Positions 44,694 to 54,900 of a stretch of 64,000 nt of DNA are shown here, in pieces. This stretch comes from Lachnospiraceae bacterium. GTDB lineage: Bacteria > Bacillota > Clostridia > Lachnospirales > Lachnospiraceae. The stretch lies in assembly GCA_029338675.1 (NCBI GenBank), contig JAQYAV010000126.1, forward strand, positions 1 to 64,000. The letters are read 5' to 3'. The translations under genes and the position numbers were made by a program. The stretch's first letter is position 1. Each line of letters opens with the position of its first letter. The notes beneath the pieces are model-generated. The model made no database searches and had not been told where the DNA came from. It worked only from the letters and a program-made list of their open reading frames with translations.

Positions 44694-45512
44694 TTACATC
44701 CAAAGTTTTATCAATCCTAAAATAAGTAAGTGTACTGGATAAAACAAATAGAATAACCATTTGATGTTCATACCCTTTTCACCATTATATTTTGCAATTA
44801 ATGCCATATCCACTAAAGCAACAATCTCAATAATTGATGAAATTGCAAGTGTCACGCAGGTTGCTCCCATTGCAACAATCGGCTTTCTTCTTACAAGATA
44901 CATTACAATTATTGCAATAACTCCAAATACAGAATAATCTGTTTTAAGAAGCCAAGCAAGATATGCAAATATAGCTCCAATAGCCAATGTAATTACTACT
45001 TTAATTACTATATCAGTCGCTTTTTTTTCTTTATTCAAGGCTTGATTATTAAGCTTATTAAATACTGCATCTATACACATAATGGCAGCGAACCCGCAAG
45101 CCAATGTAAAGAATACATTTTGATATTCAAATTCTATTAATCCCCAATTCTTTATATCATTCATATCATATTTATTTAATGCAATATCAAAAGGAATCTC
45201 CGAAATAAAAGCAAACATAATAAGTCTTCCAAGATATTTTATTCTGCTTCTTGTATACTTCAGACCTTCAACTAATAAAAATATGTATATAGGAAATGCA
45301 ATTCTTCCTATGCTTCTCATAATTAAATATATTATTACCCAAACATTTCTAGCCTGTCCTGGTGGCATGCCCATAACATATTTTTCTACAATTGTCGCTC
45401 CAAAGTGATCAATAAACATTGTAACTAACGCAATTAACTTAATTGTGCTTCCTGTAAGCCCTCTTTTTTTATCAGTAATATCACTACTATCCATTATTAT
45501 AGTTTCATTCAT
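44694..45512 (-). CDS. TraX-like membrane protein
   Basis: A 272-residue membrane protein with about eight hydrophobic segments. The opening LTGSTIKLIALVTMFIDHFG and FLLVEGLKYTRSRIKYLGRL match the TraX family, named after the F-plasmid pilin acetylase. Chromosomal TraX-like proteins of Firmicutes are presumed membrane acyltransferases of unknown substrate; no conjugation genes are present. The helix pattern ends with LFYLFYPVHLLILGLIKLWM. It sits 27 bp after the Nudix gene and 93 bp before yfhO, so a three-gene transcript is possible. Confidence 0.85.
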   Translation of the reverse strand: MNETIIMDSSDITDKKRGLTGSTIKLIALVTMFIDHFGATIVEKYVMGMPPGQARNVWVIIYLIMRSIGRIAFPIYIFLLVEGLKYTRSRIKYLGRLIMFAFISEIPFDIALNKYDMNDIKNWGLIEFEYQNVFFTLACGFAAIMCIDAVFNKLNNQALNKEKKATDIVIKVVITLAIGAIFAYLAWLLKTDYSVFGVIAIIVMYLVRRKPIVAMGATCVTLAISSIIEIVALVDMALIAKYNGEKGMNIKWLFYLFYPVHLLILGLIKLWM

Positions 45513-45539
45513 AATTGTACACCCATAACCCTCAAAATA

Positions 45540-46043
45540 CTAAAATTCAAATGCCTGTTTAATACTGTCATAATGTAAAAATATACCTTCATTAGCAAAT
45601 TCTTTAATCTGCTCATGTGTTGCAAACATATAGCCTGCAGTCTCTTCTTCCTGAAGATTTAAATCCTTCTCATCAAAATCTCCAACATATCTATATATAT
45701 CTACAAAATAATTGTCGCCTTCCCCTGGATTTTCTCTCTTGTATGAAAATAAATAGCCCCCCAAAAAGCCATTTACATCAAGACCAGTTTCTTCTTTAAT
45801 TTCACGCTTAACAGCTTCCTCGGATTCTTCTCCTGCCATTGCAGCACCACCTGATACTTCCCACCAACCTGGTGCCCAAGCCTTAGTCATAACCCTTTTT
45901 GTAATAAGAAACGTCTTGTCTGGTCTAGCAATAACCCCAAGTACTGTAAGATGATATTCTCCATCCTTAAGACACCAGTCATTACGCTTCATTGTTCTTC
46001 CTGTTTTCTGCTTGTTTTCATCATATATATCCCAAAATTCCAT
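45540..46043 (-). CDS. Nudix hydrolase
   Basis: A 167-residue enzyme with a Nudix box, GGAAMAGEESEEAVKREI followed by KEETGLDV, matching GX5EX7REUXEEXGU (the metal-binding REIKEE is intact). It starts EFWDIYDENKQKTGRTMKR, typical of the isopentenyl-diphosphate isomerase-like/YfcD subgroup, then HLTVLGVIARPDKTFLITKR. The enzyme cleaves a nucleoside diphosphate derivative or acts as an isopentenyl-diphosphate isomerase-like Nudix protein; the substrate cannot be told by eye. GGAGAT lies upstream of the start. Confidence 0.92.
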   Translation of the reverse strand: MEFWDIYDENKQKTGRTMKRNDWCLKDGEYHLTVLGVIARPDKTFLITKRVMTKAWAPGWWEVSGGAAMAGEESEEAVKREIKEETGLDVNGFLGGYLFSYKRENPGEGDNYFVDIYRYVGDFDEKDLNLQEEETAGYMFATHEQIKEFANEGIFLHYDSIKQAFEF

Positions 46044-46184
46044 TGTACTTATCTCCTCGTATTATATAATGTAACGCCACTAACTTTTCTACGTGGCATA
46101 TTACTTTTCATATTCTATTACATAGCTTTATACAAAACAAGCCATAATAATATATCTACTACCCCATCAAAGTTCTTTGTTGAG

Positions 46185-46222
46185 CAAAAATAATAGGGCA
46201 TTGTCAAAAAACAACACCCTAT
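46185..46222 (-). terminator. Rho-independent terminator of the PPK2 gene
   Basis: On minus-strand RNA a 12-bp stem, ATAGGGTGTTGT with ACAATGCCCTAT (two G-U pairs), has a T-rich loop and is followed by TATTTTTG. It lies about 130 bp after the stop at 46351. The rest of 46044-46350 is AT-rich without a gene. Confidence 0.7.
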
Positions 46223-46350
46223 AGTTTTACAATAGTATTGGAATTTGTCAAGTGTTGTATGGATATTTTTAGCATTTTTTATTTTTCAATATAAAAATAA
46301 ATCTAATCCTTGCACTTCACACATTCACATCAAATATATTTTTTGTAACC

Positions 46351-47820
46351 TTAATCAAGTACTTTTTCAATTTCTTTAATTACTGTTTTTAGCGCCTTGA
46401 TTCTTGCATACTTTTTATCGTTTGATTCTAGTACAACCCATGGTGCATAAGTAGTATTTGTCTTTTGGAGCATTTCATTTACAGCCTCCTCATACAAATC
46501 CCATTTCTCACGATTTCTCCAATCTTCATCTGTTATCTTCCATTGCTTTTCAGGAGTATTTTGTCTTAATGTAAATCTCTCAAGCTGAGTATCCTTATCG
46601 ATTTGAACCCAGAATTTGATTATTATTGCCCCCCAGTCACTTAATTCTTTTTCAAATTCATTTATCTCGTTATAAGCTCTCTGCCAGTCATTTTCTGTGC
46701 AAAAGCCCTCGAGTCTTTCCACCATTACACGTCCATACCAGGTTCTGTCAAAGATTGAAATATGTCCTGACTTAGGAAGCCTTGTCCAAAAACGCCACAA
46801 AAAATGTCTATTCTTCTCATGTGGTTCAGGACTTGCAATAGGATTAACCTCATAACCTCTAGGATCAAGGGCGCTGGCTATTCTTTTTATATTTCCACCC
46901 TTTCCTGCTGCATCGAAGCCTTCATATGCAATAACAACTGGTATTTTCTTTCTATATAGTTTGTTGTGTAATTTACTAAGCTTTTTCTGACATATATCTA
47001 ATTCAGCTCGATATTCTTCCTCAGTTAGCTCTTTATCCAATGATATATCTGCTAATTTAGGAATGGGCTGAAGAGGAAATACATTCTGAAGGATAGGGAC
47101 TGCATTTCCTTTATTCATAAGTGCAGTATCTATTCCCTGAATTATTGTTTCAAGCATCTGAAGCTCTGCCCATTTCTTATGCTTTGCATCAATGATATAC
47201 CATGGAGCATATGACTGGTTTGTGTCATTTAAGTATGTGTCATACGCATCTATATATTTGTTATAATTTTTATTCTGCCACATATCTTCATGTGACACTC
47301 GCCAAGAAGTATTCTTGTCAGATAACAGCTTATCGATTCTCTTAGTCTGTTCCTTCTTATCAATATGGAAGAAAAATTTCATTAATAAATAGCCATTATC
47401 AGACAAGGTTCTCTCAAATCTCTTAACGCTATCTATTCTTGCACGATACTCTTGTTCTTTTATTCCTTTATGAAGCTTCTCTGACACAACCTCATCAACC
47501 CAGCCTCCATCTAAAAAGCTAAATCTTCCAGCCTCTGGTATTCTTCTGAAATACTTATACAAAAATGGTTTTCTAAGTTCATCCTCAGAAGGCTTATCAA
47601 TTGTTTCAACTTTAAAAAATCTTGGGTCCATATTCTTTATTATCTTGCCAAGAACACTTCCCTTACCTGCTGCCCCAAAGCCCTCAAGCATAATAAGAAC
47701 TGGAATTTTTCCCTCCTTAACCTTAATCTGTCTGTCAAATAGTTTCGCTCTAGCAGCCTCAAGTCTTTCCTCAATTTCTTTTTCTTCTGGGATTCGCACT
47801 TCGTTCCACTTTTTAATCAT
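46351..47820 (-). CDS. pap: polyphosphate:AMP phosphotransferase (two-domain PPK2)
   Basis: A 489-residue protein with two fused PPK2 domains; the class II type uses polyphosphate to phosphorylate AMP to ADP. Walker A motifs are GFGAAGKGS (about 50) and GFDAAGKGG (about 300). The C-terminal domain has the family core ISIFDRTWYGRVMVERLEGF. In the N-terminal domain the matching segment reads FSFLDGGWVDEV, so the Asp-Arg-Ser/Thr-Trp-Tyr motif is not conserved; the N-domain may be non-catalytic, as in other two-domain PPK2 proteins. The length is typical. GGGGGC lies upstream of the start. Confidence 0.9.
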   Translation of the reverse strand: MIKKWNEVRIPEEKEIEERLEAARAKLFDRQIKVKEGKIPVLIMLEGFGAAGKGSVLGKIIKNMDPRFFKVETIDKPSEDELRKPFLYKYFRRIPEAGRFSFLDGGWVDEVVSEKLHKGIKEQEYRARIDSVKRFERTLSDNGYLLMKFFFHIDKKEQTKRIDKLLSDKNTSWRVSHEDMWQNKNYNKYIDAYDTYLNDTNQSYAPWYIIDAKHKKWAELQMLETIIQGIDTALMNKGNAVPILQNVFPLQPIPKLADISLDKELTEEEYRAELDICQKKLSKLHNKLYRKKIPVVIAYEGFDAAGKGGNIKRIASALDPRGYEVNPIASPEPHEKNRHFLWRFWTRLPKSGHISIFDRTWYGRVMVERLEGFCTENDWQRAYNEINEFEKELSDWGAIIIKFWVQIDKDTQLERFTLRQNTPEKQWKITDEDWRNREKWDLYEEAVNEMLQKTNTTYAPWVVLESNDKKYARIKALKTVIKEIEKVLD

Positions 47821-48011
47821 AATAATCAGCCCCCTTTTTATATATTTTATCCAATTATAAAGTAACCTATTTCACACGTACCATCATTTTATCTATTATT
47901 ATAATTTTACCATAAAATCAGTTGTTTCACACTAATTTATGCTTATCATTATGGGTATTTTTTAGCAAAAACAAAGGAAAAAGATAGAAATCAATAAAAT
48001 TTAAAAACAAA

Positions 48012-48041
48012 AATGCCGAAACTCAATTCGGCATTTTTTGT
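48012..48041. terminator. strong hairpin between divergent pap and argG
   Basis: A 9-bp stem, AATGCCGAA with TTCGGCATT, and T-runs on both strands. It lies upstream of both flanking genes, so it terminates nothing obvious. It may end a short unannotated transcript, or attenuate argG from a promoter further upstream. No gene is seen in 47821-48263. Confidence 0.6.
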
Positions 48042-48177
48042 TATTAAAAAAGAGATTTATGAAAAAAACTATAGTTTTATTATAACGGCAGATTATGAAT
48101 AAAGTATGTCCATATTATCAACTTTATGATAACAATTTGTTAGCAAATTTCATTTTAATGTTTTTTTTAATAGAATC

Positions 48178-48206
48178 TTGTGTTTTCAAATTAATTACGT
48201 TATTAT
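48178..48206 (+). promoter_or_regulatory. predicted argG promoter
   Basis: TTGTGT (48178-48183), 17 bp, TATTAT (48201-48206), about 55 bp upstream of the start codon; AGAGGAA is the ribosome binding site. No convincing arginine repressor box was found. Confidence 0.5.
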
Positions 48207-48263
48207 ATATTCATTGAAAATTTAAGTATTTTTACATATTTATAAAAGAAAAGAGGAAAAAAA

Positions 48264-49487
48264 ATGGAAAAGGTTATTTTAGCTTATTCAGGTGGACTTG
48301 ACACTACTGCAGTTATTCCTTGGTTAAAGGAAACTTATGGTTATGAAGTAGTTTGCTGCTGTATCGATTGTGGACAGGGTGAGGAGCTTGATGGTCTTGA
48401 AGAACGTGCTAAGCTTTCAGGAGCTGCTAAGCTTTACATCGAAGATGTTGTTGATGATTTATGTGAGAATTATATTATGCCTTGTGTACAGGCTGGTGCA
48501 GTTTACGAGCATAAGTATCTTATGGGTACTGCAATGGCTAGACCAACAATCGCAGCTAAATTAGTAGAGATTGCACGTAAAGAAGATGCTGTAGCAATTT
48601 GTCATGGTGCTACTGGTAAAGGTAACGACCAGATTCGTTTCGAGCTTGGTATTAAGGCATTAGCTCCAGATATTAAGGTTATCGCTCCTTGGAGAGATGA
48701 CAGATGGCAGATGGATTCTAGAGAAGCTGAAATTGAGTACTGTAAGGCACATGGTATTGACCTTCCATTTGGAACTGATCAGTCATATAGTCGTGATAGA
48801 AATATCTGGCACATTAGCCACGAAGGTCTTGAGCTTGAGAATCCTGCTCTTGCACCAAACTATGATCATATGCTTGTTCTTGGTGTTACTCCAGAAAAGG
48901 CTCCAGATGAAGGCGAAGAGCTTACAATCAACTTTGAAAAGGGTATGCCTGTAGCTCTTAATGGTGAGAAGATGAAGGTTGCAGATATCATCCGCGAGCT
49001 TAACAAGATTGGTGGAAAGCATGGTGTTGGTATCGTTGATATTGTTGAGAATCGTGTTGTTGGTATGAAGAGTCGTGGTGTTTACGAGACTCCAGGTGGA
49101 ACAATTCTTATGGAGGCTCATCAGCAGTTAGAGGAGCTTGTACTTGATCGTGATACTATCGCACTTAAGAAGGATCTTGGTAGCAAGCTTGCAAGCATCG
49201 TATACGAAGGAAAGTGGTTTACTCCAGTTCGTGAAGCTATCTCAGCTTTCGTTACTGTAACTCAGCAGTATGTAACTGGTGAAGTTAAGCTTAGACTTTA
49301 CAAAGGTAACATCATTAAGAATGGTACTACTTCTCCATATTCACTTTACAGTGAGTCACTTGCTTCATTCACAACTGGTGATATGTATGACCACCATGAT
49401 GCAGAAGGCTTCATTACTTTATGGGGACTTCCACTCAAGGTTCGTGCAATGAGAATGAACGAGTTAAAGAAGGATAACACAAAATAA
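48264..49487 (+). CDS. argG: argininosuccinate synthase
   Basis: A 407-residue enzyme that joins citrulline and aspartate with ATP to make argininosuccinate in arginine synthesis. The start has the P-loop-like pyrophosphatase motif LAYSGGLDTTAVIPWLKE. Further conserved blocks are GTAMARPTIAAKLVEIA, CHGATGKGNDQIRFEL, TDQSYSRDRNIWHISHEG and APDEGEELTINFEKG. The length is normal for the family. It is a single gene with its own promoter and terminator; argH is not in the window. Codon use (GGT, GCT, GTT) suggests strong expression. Confidence 0.98.
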   Translation: MEKVILAYSGGLDTTAVIPWLKETYGYEVVCCCIDCGQGEELDGLEERAKLSGAAKLYIEDVVDDLCENYIMPCVQAGAVYEHKYLMGTAMARPTIAAKLVEIARKEDAVAICHGATGKGNDQIRFELGIKALAPDIKVIAPWRDDRWQMDSREAEIEYCKAHGIDLPFGTDQSYSRDRNIWHISHEGLELENPALAPNYDHMLVLGVTPEKAPDEGEELTINFEKGMPVALNGEKMKVADIIRELNKIGGKHGVGIVDIVENRVVGMKSRGVYETPGGTILMEAHQQLEELVLDRDTIALKKDLGSKLASIVYEGKWFTPVREAISAFVTVTQQYVTGEVKLRLYKGNIIKNGTTSPYSLYSESLASFTTGDMYDHHDAEGFITLWGLPLKVRAMRMNELKKDNTK

Positions 49488-49511
49488 TCATTCTAGAATA
49501 TAGATAAACAT

Positions 49512-49549
49512 AAAAATGGGGCAGAATATATATTCTTCCCCATTTTTAT
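49512..49549 (+). terminator. Rho-independent terminator of argG
   Basis: AAAAATGGGG / CCCCATTTTT stem with an AT loop that can extend the pairing (AGAATAT/ATATTCT), then TATT. It begins 25 bp after the stop codon. Confidence 0.88.
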
Positions 49550-49700
49550 TACTCATTTTGTTTTTTAGAATTATCTGAAACAAAATCGTCGCAAAATCCA
49601 GCAACATAATTAATATCAATCATCTATTAAGTAACAAACTATCTGCTATTTTACTAATTCAACCTATGTTATAAATTATATTTACATTTCATTAATTAAT

Positions 49701-50252
49701 CTATGATAATTTTTCATCATAGTGTGCTCTTTCCCCACCTATATATTTTGCCCTTGTTCGTGCACATACAAGATGAGCCTCACCAATTTTATTTACAGAC
49801 AAACGAACAGGAACTGCCACATCCTTAAGGTGCATTCCAATAAGTGTATCTCCAATATCCATTCCTGCCTCAGCCTTAATATGTTCTACAGCTACAGGGC
49901 AGTCAAAATGTGCATACGCCTTTGTTGCAAATGATCCTCCTGCCTTTGGCATTGGGACTACATTAACAATATCCATTCTTCTTTCTTTTGCAAGTTGCTT
50001 TTCTATAATAATTGCACGATTCAAATGTTCACAGCATTGTGCAGCAACATATACACCAGCCTCCTTTGCAGCAGTCCAAATTCCCATAAATACATCCTCT
50101 GCTAGCTCTGGCTTTGATGAAGAACCAATCTTCTCTCCTGAAACCTCACTTGTGGAGCAACCAACAACAAGAACATCCCCTGCTTCAAGCTTACCAATTT
50201 CAATTAATTCTTTTGCAGCATTATAGCTTTGTTCATATAAATTTAGAGTCAT
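49701..50252 (-). CDS. UPF0340/TIGR01440 family protein
   Basis: About 183 residues from the ATG at 50252 with AAGG seven bases upstream. An upstream ATG at 50297 would add a Cys-rich stretch foreign to the family and has poorer spacing, so it is less likely. The core VLVVGCSTSEVSGEKIGSSS, AAQCCEHLNRA and VNVVPMPKAGGSFATKAYAH match the YwlG family, which is conserved in Firmicutes and of unknown biochemical role. It stands alone between argG and the Lon-like ATPase. Confidence 0.88.
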   Translation of the reverse strand: MTLNLYEQSYNAAKELIEIGKLEAGDVLVVGCSTSEVSGEKIGSSSKPELAEDVFMGIWTAAKEAGVYVAAQCCEHLNRAIIIEKQLAKERRMDIVNVVPMPKAGGSFATKAYAHFDCPVAVEHIKAEAGMDIGDTLIGMHLKDVAVPVRLSVNKIGEAHLVCARTRAKYIGGERAHYDEKLS

Positions 50253-50390
50253 AACTAAACCTTGTATAGTGACCCCATAAGTACAGTCACCACACATTTT
50301 CCTTTCAAGAAATTCTATTTTTAAAAATCTCTGTTCTTTTCATAAAAATATATATTATCCACAGGATATACTCTTTCGTTAAGATAAAAA

Positions 50391-51875
50391 CTATACTAAT
50401 AATTCTTTTATCATATCTGCATCATATGTAACGCAAGATATTTTCTCAACTTCGATTCTATATAATGCATTCGCAGCTATATGTTCTGCTGCCTGCTCAA
50501 TATCTCTTATTCCAGAAGTATCTCTAAATATATCCATAATAGCATCAAGTGCTTCATCGGTGATTGTTATCTCCTCACTTCTAAGTCCAATTCTCTTTAA
50601 TACCTTAGGCATAGCAAACTTAGTAAAGATAACCCTCTTCTCCTCTAATGTATAATCTGGAAGCTCAATAACTGCAAATCTTGACATTAGTGGAGCACTA
50701 ATTGCATCCTTATCATTTGCAGTTGCTATTGGATATACACCTGTGGTAGGTATATTACATTCGATATAATTATCTGTAAATCCAAGGTTGTCAAGCAAAG
50801 TAAGAAGTACATCTGCTGGATTTCCATTTCCTTTTCCAGATGATGCCTTATCAAGCTCATTTATTATAAATAACAAGTTTGAGCTTTCAGCATTGGCAAA
50901 TGCTTCCATTATGAGTCCTGGCTTAGCATTAGCATATATTCTTGAGCTTCCTGTAAGCTGCTCTGGATCATTTATTGAACTCATCTCAAGAGTTGTCCAC
51001 GACATCTTAAGTATCTTGGCAACTGCATAAGCTATCTGCGACTTTCCTGTTCCTGCTGGTCCAATCAATAATATTCCATATGCTGGCAATGTATGTGTTC
51101 GATTTATCTGTATTATTGTTTCAATTATTCTTTGCTTTACATTATCTAAGCCATATAATTCCTCATCCAATATTCTTCTGGCTTCAACTGGATCAATAGG
51201 CTGAAACTCAGTATTCTTCCACTGAATATTAAGCATTATTGATAATGCCCTTTGTGCATGTCTTCTCTCTTCAGGTGTAACCTCTGTAGACTTAGCAACA
51301 GCAAGGTTTCTTCTTGCCCAAAGACGAATATTATCAGGGAGTGTACTTCCTGCACACATCAAATAATCTGTAATGCTCTGTATACTTGTAAGCTTCATAT
51401 CGTCAGCATCTTCTATATCATCAATATCAACAACATCCTTAGAAGGTGCATCACTTTGCAATAACCTTTCAATCATAAACTGCAAAAAGCCATTTTGTCC
51501 CGATAATTTTGAACCTCTTACAGCCACCCCAGTTTCTTGTAGCTTATATACTGCATATCCTTCCTTTGTACTCTGTCCTGACAATCTGACAACAATATGG
51601 TTCTCACCAAGCCATTTCACCAAATTCTCAAATCGCGCATCTATCTTAAGTATATCGTGTGATGTTTTCTCCTCATTATCATACAAAAATGCAGTTCCCT
51701 TTATAGGAGACTCAAACATTCCCGACGAATGATGCACCAAAACCGACTTCTCATCTTTAAGAATCATTATGGGATTCTCCACATCCGAAAAGTGCTCACT
51801 ACTATACATCAACTCATATGTTTTCTCTGCTTTCACAGCATCCTTTTTATCTTGATTAAAATCAAATACAGGCAT
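50391..51875 (-). CDS. Lon-like AAA+ ATPase without protease domain
   Basis: A 494-residue protein with an N-terminal region of about 225 residues with no known motif, then a Lon-type AAA+ module. The module starts with ARRILDEELYGLDNVKQRI, the helix that precedes the ATPase in Lon, and has Walker A GPAGTGKS (272-279), sensor 1 Asn387 (PIATAND), Arg finger near 399 (APLMSRFAVIELPDYT) and sensor 2 SGIRDIEQ. Walker B reads LLFIINELD: Asn339 replaces the usual first Asp, while Glu340 stays. It ends after the small AAA subdomain, so the Ser-Lys protease is missing. It is likely an unfoldase or scaffold. Confidence 0.85.
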   Translation of the reverse strand: MPVFDFNQDKKDAVKAEKTYELMYSSEHFSDVENPIMILKDEKSVLVHHSSGMFESPIKGTAFLYDNEEKTSHDILKIDARFENLVKWLGENHIVVRLSGQSTKEGYAVYKLQETGVAVRGSKLSGQNGFLQFMIERLLQSDAPSKDVVDIDDIEDADDMKLTSIQSITDYLMCAGSTLPDNIRLWARRNLAVAKSTEVTPEERRHAQRALSIMLNIQWKNTEFQPIDPVEARRILDEELYGLDNVKQRIIETIIQINRTHTLPAYGILLIGPAGTGKSQIAYAVAKILKMSWTTLEMSSINDPEQLTGSSRIYANAKPGLIMEAFANAESSNLLFIINELDKASSGKGNGNPADVLLTLLDNLGFTDNYIECNIPTTGVYPIATANDKDAISAPLMSRFAVIELPDYTLEEKRVIFTKFAMPKVLKRIGLRSEEITITDEALDAIMDIFRDTSGIRDIEQAAEHIAANALYRIEVEKISCVTYDADMIKELLV

Positions 51876-51931
51876 ACAAAATCCTCACATTCATTTATAT
51901 ATATTAGGTCACTACTAATTGTTGTTTTATT

Positions 51932-54900
51932 TTATTCCTCGATAATTTCAAGGTCTTCGTCTTTCACAATACGCATCTTCTCTCCGTTCATTATGTCATA
52001 TAAGATTGGTACAATGAACAAAGTAAGAACTGTTGCGTAAATCAAACCACCTATACAAACAATAACAAGTGGCTGCATTAATTCAGCACCCTGTGCTGTA
52101 TTTCCGATTCCAAGAACCATAACAGCAAGACCAAGAATTGTAGTAATTGAAGTCATAAGGATTGGTCTAATTCTCGTTGCACCAGCTTCAATAATTGCTT
52201 CCTTCTTGCTCATACCTTCAGCACGAAGCTGATTAATGTAATCAACAAGAACGATACCATTGTTAACAATAATACCACAAAGCATGATTAAGCCTAACAT
52301 GGCAACAATACTAAGCTCATTTCCAGTAAGGAAGAGAGCAAGGAAACCACCTGTAAACGCTAATGGAATAGTAAACATAATGATGAATGGTGATTTCAAT
52401 GACTGGAACTGTGCAACCATTATCATATAAACTAATACCAAACCAAGTAAAAGCATTTCTAATAACTGTACCATTGATTCCATAATTGTTTCTGTCTCAC
52501 CAGAGAATTCATAAGTCACTCCCTTAGGAAGCTCAATTCCTTCAAGTATCTTTTCAGCTTCATCGTTAATCTTTGTAACGTTATAGCCCTCCGCAATAGT
52601 AGCTGTTACATTAAGGTAACGTTTCTGATTCTTACGATTAATTGATACAAGGGCCTTTTTATCTTCTATTGTTGCAATATCAGATACCTTTAATTCTTTT
52701 TCTGTTCCATCCATTGCAGTAACCTTTATTACCATGTTACGAATATCTGAAGGAGTTTTAGCAATTTCTTCTTTTCCAGTTACAATACATTCAAACTTGT
52801 CATCATCAAACGTAATATCTCCTGCACTCTTTTCATTTGACATTTTGCTGCTTATTGCACTGTAAACCTGAGCAACTGTAAGACCTTCCTTCATAGCCTT
52901 TTCTTTGTCTACTGTAATATGAAGCTCTGGATCTGTATCCTCGATACCAGAAGAAACCTCGTCAGTTCCCTCAAGCTTCTTAAGCTCCTCTGCAACCTTC
53001 TCACTTGCAGTCATAAGGTCATCTGCATCATCTCCATATAGATAGAGGCTTACACCATTTCCTGTAATCGAATCCATGCCTCCCATTGCCGAACTTGATG
53101 CATCAACTTTACAGTCTAAATCAGAACAAAGCTCCATAACCTTATCGCTAACATCTTTACTTGATACATCTGTTCCCTCTTCAAGAAGAATATAAATTGT
53201 AGATGTATTTGAGTTAGAGCTACCCATAAGTGACATTCCACCTGAACCGCCTGCTGTAGCACCAATTGTTTTAATTCCTTCGATATTTTGAATACGCTCA
53301 AGTACTTCGTCTGTCATATTCTTTACATCTTCAAATGTAGCATCCTTATCAAGCTCAACAGAAACGGATATCTGTGGCATATTCATATCTGGCATGAAGA
53401 TGAAACCACGTCTAAGCACTGCATAAACACTAAATCCCAAAAGTGCAACAACTAATATAATTACTATTGGCTTAAACTTTAAGTTCCACTTAAGTAAGCT
53501 CTTATATCCATTTACAAACTTGTCAAATAACTTGTGTTTCTTTTCAATGTTCTTCTTTAACATACCTGAAGCCATTGCAGGAACCAATGTTAATGCAATT
53601 ATCAAGCTAGCACCAAGTGAATAAGTTAATGTTAATGCAAGGTCTGTAAATATCTGTCTTGTCAGACCTTCAACGAAAATGATTGGTGCAAATACACATA
53701 CTGTTGTTAATGTAGAAGCTGCTATCGCTCCACCAACCTGAGTAGCACCTGATACGGCTGCCTTTACTGGCGACAAACCTTTACTTCTTAATCTGTAAAT
53801 ATTCTCGATTACTACTACTGAGTTATCAACTAACATACCTACTGAAATAGCGAGTCCCGACATAGAAATCATGTTAAGTGTAACTCCTGAGAAGTACATA
53901 ATTACAAATGCAAATACAACGCTGACTGGAATACTTAATAATGTAATAAGTGTTGGTTTCCAATCCTTTAGGAATAAGAACAAGATAATTACAGAGAAAA
54001 TCGCTGCCTGGAGCAAGCTCTGAATAATTGAGTCAATTACCATATAAATGTAATCACCCTGATCCATTAACAATTCAAATTTGAGGCCTTCATATTCCTC
54101 CTCAAGTTCCTTAAACTTCTTAGAAAGGTTTTTAGAAGTCTTTGCAGTCGCATAATCTGACTGCTTAGAGAATGCACAAACAACTGCATCCTGTCCATTT
54201 ATCTTTGCATATATATCAGCTTTATTGTCAATAAATGTAACCTCTGCTACATCCTTAAGGTATACAGGATCTACGCCTTCCATACCCATATCCATAATAA
54301 TAAGGTTTTCAATCTCCTCAAGTGAAGCGATTTCATCACCTACACTTACTAAATAAGAAACACCATCCTGCTCAACATATCCTTCTGGCATTGCAAAGTT
54401 CTGAGCCTGAACAAGACCTGAAATCATATCCATTGTAATGATGTTATTAAGATCCGCCTTATCATAAATCTGATCCATGTCCCCAGCAGCGGCATTTTTC
54501 TGTTCCTCAATTGCTTTAAGCTCCTCTGCAATAACTAAAAGGCCCTTTGAAGCAGCCTCCTCAGCAGTAAGAGTCATTACATTAACACCCTTCTCCATTG
54601 CTTCTTGCATAGAAAGGTTTGTTAAATCAATGCCCATTCCCATAGCTTGGTCAACAGTCATCATCTGCGCAAGCATTTCTGGGTCCATGCCTTCATTTGC
54701 TGTTTCCATTGCAGCCTTCATCTGCGCATCTATTGCATCGCGGATCTTCTTGTTTGCTTCGTCAATCTTCTTCTGTGTTATAACAACATTTATCTTTGAT
54801 TCCAAAAGACCAGTTGTTGTAATACTAGCTACACCTTCCGTTCCCTCTAGCTTATTCAAGAGAATTTCATCTGCAAATGTAGACATTTCTCTTTGATCCA

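Noticed and set aside
48100-48263. arginine repressor box before argG
   Set aside because: TGAATAAAG-type matches are only half-sites. No full TGAAT-N4-ATTCA dyad was found.
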